DNA of 64,000 nt from Rhinopithecus roxellana (taxonomy: Eukaryota > Chordata > Mammalia > Primates > Cercopithecidae), in assembly GCF_007565055.1 (NCBI RefSeq), contig NC_044554.1:53725676-53789675 (forward strand). Reading direction: 5' to 3'. Made by a program: the position numbers and the translations under genes. Positions 58,401-64,000 of the stretch are shown here, piece after piece. Every line of letters begins with the position of its first letter. The first letter of the stretch is position 1. Below the pieces are notes generated by a model. It had not been told where the DNA came from and did not search any database. It worked only from the letters and a program-made list of their open reading frames with translations.

Positions 58401-59012
58401 CTGAAGCAGATGAAGTCAGGTCAGAACACTCTGTGTATATCAGTTGTCTTCTTTCTGAACTGATTTCCTATATGTATTAATTAAATGCTAAACTGCTATA
58501 ACAAAGAGACCTCAAACACCGTAGCTTAAATTAAAAATTAAATAAAAAATATTTATGTTGCATAATATTCTAGAAGTGGTCATTCCAGGTTAGTAGGGCA
58601 GCTCTGCTCTAAAAAGTCATCTAGGGACTGAGCTTCCTTTTGTAGCCGTGGGACAAGCTCAAGCTGATTAACCATTGCTTAAGTTGTGACAGGTGACATG
58701 GAGCCAAAATTGTCCAGGCATGTGCAGTAGAAAGGGCTGTAACCTCCTAATTGTTACCACCACTAGCCTGGCAGACCAGCTGCATTGGCATCACCTCGGA
58801 CGAGATGGCCAGGCCATAAAAGCTGGACCCACCTGTAGACTGGAGAGACAAGTTTGGCTGCTGCCTCCCTCCTATCTCCTTGCCAGTTGACTTGTGATAA
58901 TAAAGCTTTTTTTTTCCCTCAAAAAACAGTGCCATAATATTGGCTTCTATGCAGCATTCCCCAGCACATTATGGGCTTTTTCAAACCATCGTAGTTTCAC
59001 TCTGTGCCGATT
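58401..59012. other. Intergenic, possible LTR-derived
   Basis: GGCCATAAAAGCTGGACCC (58812) and ATAATAAAGC (58898) sit like a TATA box and poly(A) signal of an old LTR. Not identified. Confidence 0.3.
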
Positions 59013-59265
59013 CAGTAGTTCCCCCTTATCCGAAGGCTGTACGTTCCAAGACCCTCAGTGGATGCCTGAAACTGCAGGTAGTACTGATTCCTATATAGAC
59101 TGTTTTTTTCCTATACACACATACCTATGACAAGGTTTAATTTATAAATAAGGTACAGTAAGAGACTAATGACTAATAAAATATAACAATTATAACAGTA
59201 TACTATAATAAAGTTTATGTGAATGTGGTCTCTCAAAACATCTAACTGTACTGTACTCACCCATT
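59013..59265 (+). mobile_element. Tigger-type DNA transposon fragment
   Basis: CAGTAGTTCCCCCTTATCCG terminal repeat, then GGATGCCTGAAACTGCAGGT and ATTTATAAATAAGGTACAGTA. Confidence 0.8.
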
Positions 59266-59343
59266 TTCAGACATCGGTTGATAGCAGTAACAAGCTGGAA
59301 GGTGAAACCTCAGTGAAGGAAAAGCTGTATTCCATTAGATCCA

Positions 59344-59348
<5 letters not shown>

Positions 59349-59374
<26 letters not shown>

Positions 59375-59656
59375 GAGACAGAGTCTCACTCTGCTGCCTA
59401 GGCAGGAGTGCTGTGGCACCATCTCGGCTCACTGCAACCTCTGCCTCCTGGGTTCAAGAAGCAATTCTCCTGCCTCAGCCTCCCAAGTAGGGATTACAGG
59501 CATATACCACTGCACCCAGGTAAATTTTGTATTTTTTGGTAGAGACGGGATTTCGCCATGTTGGCCAGTGAGGTCTTGAACTCCTGACCTCAAGTGATCC
59601 ACCCACCTTGGCCTCCCAAAGTGCTGTGTTTACAGTCATGAGCCACCATGTCCAGC
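59349..59656 (-). repeat. AluS, first of two at one target site
   Basis: Bracketed by AGATCCACTTTT at 59337-59348 and 59657-59668. Confidence 0.93.
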
Positions 59657-59668
59657 AGATCCACTTTT

Positions 59669-59986
59669 ATTTATTTATTTATTTGTTTGTTTGTTTATTT
59701 TTGAGATGGAGTCTTGCTCTGTCACTCAGGCTGGAGTGCAGTGGCACCATCTCCGCTCACTGCAAGCTCTGCTTCCCGGGTTCACACCATTCTCCTGCCT
59801 CAGCCTCCTGAGTAGCTGGGACTACAGGGGCCCGCCATCACGCCTGGCTAATTTTTTTGTATTTTTAGTAGAGATGGGGTTTCCACCGTGTTAACCAGGA
59901 TGGTCTTAATCTCCTGACCTCGTGATCCACCCGCCTCAGCCTCCCAAAGTGCTGGGATTACAGGCGTGAGCCACCACGCCCGGCCC
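59669..59986 (-). repeat. AluY, second at the same target site
   Basis: Bracketed by AGATCCACTTTT at 59657-59668 and 59987-59998; TTTA/TTTG-repeat tail. Confidence 0.93.
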
Positions 59987-60329
59987 AGATCCACTTTTCA
60001 ACAGAGTAGCTCACTCACAAAAAACCCTCTCATCCTTTCTCCACAACCCTCCTAATTGCCTGCCCTGGTTTCAGTGGAGGGGAAATACTTTCTCTTCCTG
60101 AAAGCCATGCCTCTGTTGGGAGAGGAGAGAGGTTATAGATTGAGTCCATCAGCAATGGCCAATGGTTGAATCAGTCAGGCCTACATATGACTGTGTATGA
60201 AACTGCCACTAAAATTTCTATACCACAGGGTTTTGGGAGCTTCGGGGTTGGTAATGCATTGAGGTGCTAGTAGGGTGGTATACCCAGAGAGGGCACAGAA
60301 GCTCCACTTATCCCATCCCCATACTTTGC

Positions 60330-60740
60330 TCTATGCATTTCTTCCATTTGGCTGTTCCTAAGTTGTATCCTTTATAATAATCTGACGACAGTAAGTAATG
60401 CACTTTCCTGGGTCCTGTGAGTCATTCTAGCAAATTATCAAATCTGGGAGGATTGTGGGAACCCCTGAATTTATAGTTATGTCAGACAGAAGTGTGGGTA
60501 ACTTGGGGACCCAATGCTAGAGACTGGCCCAGGTCGTATAAGTGAAGGCAGTCTTGTGGGACTGAATGCTTCAACCTGTGAGTCTTATAGTAACTCTGGG
60601 TAGTTACTGTCAAAATGGAATTGAATGGTAGGATTCTTGGTTGGTGTCTGGAGAGTTGGAGAATAGGTTGGTGTCAGGAAGGGAAAGAAACAACTACCCT
60701 CATTTGGTGTTGAAGAGGTGTGAGAAAAACCCAACAGTGG
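60330..60740 (+). mobile_element. Solo LTR-like fragment (endogenous retrovirus class)
   Basis: TTCCTGGGTCCTGTGAGTCA, TCTAGCAAATTATC, GGGAACCCCTGAATTTATAG and CAGTCTTGTGGGACTGA follow a primate ERV LTR consensus I recognise but cannot name. There is no coding part. Confidence 0.55.
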
Positions 60741-60743
60741 TAT

Positions 60744-60829
60744 TGTAAAATGGTGCAACCGCTATGGAAAACTGTATGGCAGTTCTTCGAAAAATTAAAA
60801 ATAGAACTACCATAAGATTCAACAGCCCC
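60744..60829 (+). mobile_element. L1 fragment, left of Alu insertion
   Basis: GGTGCAACCGCTATGGAAAAC...AAATAGAACTACCAT is L1 ORF2 end; continues at 61136. Confidence 0.88.
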
Positions 60830-61119
60830 GGCCGGGCGCAGTGGCTCAAGCCTATAATCCCAGCACTTTGGGAGGCCGAGACGGGCAGATCACAAGGTCA
60901 GGAGAGCGAGACCATCTCGGCTAACCCGGTGAAACCCCGTCTCTACTAAAAAATACAAAAAACTAGCCGGGCAAGGTGGCGGGTGCCTGTAGTCCCAGCT
61001 ACTTGGGAGGCTGAGGCAGGAGAATGGCGTGAACCCGAAAGGCAGAGCTTGCAGTGAGCTGAGATCCGGCCACTGCACTCCAGTTTGGGCGACAGAGCGA
61101 GACTCCGTCTCAAAAAAAA
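60830..61119 (+). repeat. AluY, monkey-type, inserted in L1
   Basis: A perfect 16-bp duplication AAGATTCAACAGCCCC at 60814-60829 and 61120-61135. Near-consensus cercopithecid AluY. Confidence 0.96.
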
Positions 61120-61135
61120 AAGATTCAACAGCCCC

Positions 61136-61600
61136 ACTTCTGGGTATATATCCAAAAGAATTGAAAGTAGAAACAGATATTTGTACACCCACATTCATTC
61201 ATGGCAGCATTATTCGCAATAGCCAAGAGGCGAAAACAACCCACATGTCCATCAATGGATGAATGGATAAATAAAATGTGGTCTATCCATAGCATGTAAT
61301 ATTCAGCCTTACAGAGGAAGCAAATCCTGTCACATGACAAATAACATGACTAACCTTGAAGACATTACACTAAGTGACATAAGCCAGTCACAGAAGGACA
61401 AATACTACATGATTTCACTTACATGAGGTATCTACATACAGTTGTCAGAGTCATAGATAAAGAGAGTTGAACGGTGGTTACCAGGAGCTGGAGGTAAGAG
61501 GCAAAAAGGAGTCGTTTAATGAGTACACAGTTTCAGTTCTACAAGATCTGGAGATCTATTTTACAACAATGAAAATATATTTAACACTTAAAACATATTT
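61136..61600 (+). mobile_element. L1 fragment, right of Alu insertion
   Basis: GGGTATATATCCAAAAGAAT...GCAGCATTATTCGCAATAGCC...TAAGCCAGTCACAGAAGGAC, then L1 3' UTR. Confidence 0.88.
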
Positions 61601-62403
61601 AAGAATGATAAATGTTATGAATTTCTCATACACTTAAAAATTGAAAAATTTCTCTGACACTTAAAAAACTGATTGTTTGATTTTTGGCCTCTATAGATAC
61701 CCCAAACTTGCATTAATTGAGGTCATCTAAGGTGATGTACATTTGAAGCAAATAGTTATTTTTCCAAGTAAAGTAATTGAGAGGGCACCCTATAATATGA
61801 GAGGTGTTATAAGGGCTTGACTACAAGACAACTCTTTTCTGGGGATTTTTGGTGGTGGGGGAGTTGGGGACTTCAGGCTCATATGGTACCTTGCCCAGAG
61901 TGCACAACTTGTGGACCTTGTGGAGCCAGCATGAGAACCCAGGACTATCTGACCCCAAAGCTAGAGTTCTTAATCATTGCACCTTGGTACCTTTGCATCC
62001 ATGGCCACAGCTATTTGGTGAATTAATTGAACAGGATTTGGGAGAATGTTTTTCTGCTTTTCCTTTCCAGTTATGTTAGTGGCCCCAATCCTCTGATCCC
62101 ATTCTCAGTTTGTGGGTGCTAAATCCTGGTCTGGGGGCAGCCAACCAGCCTAGAGCAAAGTTGGATTCCAAAGAAGGGTTTGGCCCTCATTTTAAATAGC
62201 TGTACAAGTAGAAACATACTGGCACAAGATATTCTGAGACTTCCTGGAGCTCCTACCTCCATCGCCCATGTAAGAATGCTCTCCTGCCAGTTCCTGTGGG
62301 TTTGGAGCTATGAAAACTAAAAACTCCTATGGCTTAGAATGGAACAACCTTCTCTTCTCTGTAGTGGATTAGTTCTGTTTCAGTGGGAATGAAAGTGTCA
62401 GGC
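61601..62403. other. Intergenic with a MIR remnant
   Basis: 61905-61985 (GCATGAGAACCCAGGACTATC...AGAGTTCTTAATCATTGCACC) looks like reverse MIR; the rest is unassigned. Confidence 0.5.
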
Positions 62404-62580
62404 CAGTGGGGCTCAATACTGAATATACATTAGAATTACCCAGGGAAACTTTCAAAAACACCAGTGACTGGGACCTACTCCCAGAAATTCTGATTCACAA
62501 GTTGGGCTAGGGTCCAGGCAACAGTAATTTTCTTTTTTTCAAGCTTAATGTGTAGCTGGGGTCAAGAACTGCTGTCTCAG
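62404..62580 (+). mobile_element. MER5A-like hAT element, diverged
   Basis: CAGTGGGGCTCAATACTGAA...AGAATTACCCAGGGAAAC...CCAGAAATTCTGATTCAC. Confidence 0.75.
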
Positions 62581-62845
62581 CAGATGAGCAACTGGAACAG
62601 TGGTTGACTGGGGGAATCACAAGAGTATCCCAATTTCTCCTTTACCCTTCTTGTCAGGGTGTCAGGGTCCAAATTGTTCAGAGACATCTCTGAGGCAAGG
62701 CCCCTGTAAGAAAAGAAGAAACAAGTCTTATTTTTGAAAAAAAAAAAAAATTTGCCACAGCAACTGGCCATACTGACCTCTAAATCATTCCCTGGCTTTA
62801 TTTCACACTAATTTCTGCCTTTGGCCTTGAAGTTTATAATTACAA

Positions 62846-62976
62846 AAAAAAAAAAAAATAGAGATTGGATCTTGCTATGTTTCCCAGGTCGGTCTCAAAT
62901 GCCTGGGCTCAAGTAATCCTCCCATCTCAGCCTCCCAACATGCTGGGATTACAGGTGTGAGCCACCACGGCCTGCC
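62846..62976 (-). repeat. FRAM-type Alu monomer
   Basis: ATAGAGATTGGATCTTGCTATG to GAGCCACCACGGCC, reverse. Confidence 0.78.
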
Positions 62977-63066
62977 TGAAGTTCATTATTTTTAAATTGC
63001 TGCTAAAAACCTCTGCGTTTGAGTTTAATCTTTAGTTTCTATTGACAGGTTTCTAATTTATTTCCC

Positions 63067-63228
63067 TTTTTTTTTTTTTTCTTGAGACAGGGTCTCAGTC
63101 TGTTGTGGAATGCAGTGGTATGATCATAGCTCACTGCAGCCTCCACCACCCCAGCTCAAGCAATCCTCCTGCCTCAGCCTCCTGAATAGCAGGGACTACA
63201 GACATGTGCCACCATACCTGACTATCTG
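63067..63228 (-). repeat. AluJ fragment
   Basis: Poly(T), then GAGACAGGGTCTCAGTCTG, ending at CCACCATACCTGAC. Confidence 0.82.
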
Positions 63229-63461
63229 ATTTCTGATTTAACATGTTTTTGTGAGTTTCATAATGCTGATGCTGGTTCATCTTTGGTGTGAGTCATGATT
63301 CATACTAATTTTCCCTGGACTCTTTCCCAGTACAAGCTAGATGACCTATGTCTCATCTTCCACGTGAGCCAGGATGCAACTGCTCAGAGTCAGGACTTCT
63401 CACTCTAGCAGCTCTTCTGTCCTAGGTCCCTGTCAGGGTCCACTGGCTCTAGCTGTGGCCC

Positions 63462-63820
63462 CGATATGGTTTGGCTCTGTGTCCCCACCAAAATCTCATG
63501 TCAAATAGTAATCCCCACATGCCAAGGGAAGGGCCTCGTGAAAGGTGATTGGATCATGGGGGTGGATTTCCCCCTTGCTATTCTCATGATAGTGATTTCT
63601 TACTAGAGCTGATGGTTTTAAAGTGTGGCATCTCCCCCTTCACTTTCTCCCCTGACACCATGTAAGCCGTGCCTTGCTTGCTCTTCACCTTCCATCATGA
63701 TTGTAAGTTTCCCAAGGCCTCCCCAGCCATGTGGAACTGTGAATCAATTAAAGCTCTTTTCTTTATACCTTACCCAGTCTCAGGCAGTTCTTTATAGCAG
63801 GGTGAAAATAGACAAATACA
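63462..63820 (+). mobile_element. Solo LTR of MaLR type (MST/THE1)
   Basis: Begins GATATGGTTTGGCTCTGTGT and ends GAAAATAGACAAATACA, with GTGATTGGATCATGGGGG and CAGCCATGTGGAACTGTGA inside. These are the THE1/MST landmarks. About 359 bp, no internal retroviral genes beside it. Confidence 0.9.
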
Positions 63821-64000
63821 GCCCCTTTTGATATAATCTTTCAAACCCTAGCTGGAATCCTGACACTTTCAGAGTCAACAGAAGAGGAAACTATATAACT
63901 TAAGGATAATGAATTAATCTGTCCCATTCACACTCATGTTTATCAACCTCTAGTTCACAAGTATACGGTTTTAAAGGGCAAATACACAGGAGGGATTAGG
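63821..64000. other. Window edge, unassigned
   Basis: Nothing recognised. Confidence 0.5.

Noticed and set aside
63462..63820. A possible intact endogenous retrovirus
   Set aside because: Only an LTR of MaLR type is present; there is no gag, pol or env sequence next to it in the window.

Overview
This is a 64 kb piece of primate nuclear DNA. It is dominated by Alu SINEs of several ages, with older MIR, L2, L1, hAT, Tigger and MaLR/ERV debris between them. Many of the youngest Alus carry 'GGCTCAAGCC', 'AACTAGCCGGGCGAGGTGG' and 'GATCCGGCCACTGC' changes that I associate with the AluY subfamilies of Old World monkeys. Together with a few residues of FMC1 that differ from the human protein as I remember it, this points to a cercopithecid monkey (macaque, baboon or relative) rather than human. 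By gene content the region corresponds to human chromosome 7q34, shown here in the opposite orientation. All recognised genes lie on the minus strand.

Layout in the direction of transcription (right to left). At 51336-64000 there is an intergenic tract of repeats with no supported protein gene; it includes a MaLR LTR, L1 3' ends, two Alus that share a target site and a Tigger-like element. At 51116-51188 there is an intact tRNA-Arg(CCT). Just upstream of it lies a CpG- and ETS-rich promoter-like block at 51239-51686. FMC1 (formerly C7orf55, a mitochondrial ATP synthase assembly factor) occupies about 45950-50540: exon 1 coding 50348-50485, a 4.1 kb intron, and exon 2 coding 46048-46251. Together these encode a complete 113-residue protein. 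About 13 kb of mostly Alu-filled DNA follows. A CpG island at about 31500-32850 then carries the start of LUC7L2 (a U1 snRNP-associated splicing factor), with coding exon 1 at 31864-31924 and exon 2 at 15338-15432. I could not find exon 3 in the rest of the window (1-15337), so LUC7L2 runs off the left edge.

FMC1 and LUC7L2 are tandem, and a human FMC1-LUC7L2 readthrough transcript is known. An internal splice donor in FMC1 exon 2 (exon part ending at 46131) leaves exactly the phase needed to join LUC7L2 exon 2, so the window itself explains how an in-frame fusion could arise. The most repeat-poor parts are the 4.3 kb around LUC7L2 exon 2 and the 5 kb leading into the LUC7L2 promoter. I see no sign of a novel multi-gene system. 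The points worth a second look are splice and promoter architecture and some unusual retrotransposon insertion structures. Repeat boundaries were read by eye and may be off by several bases; subfamily names are approximate.
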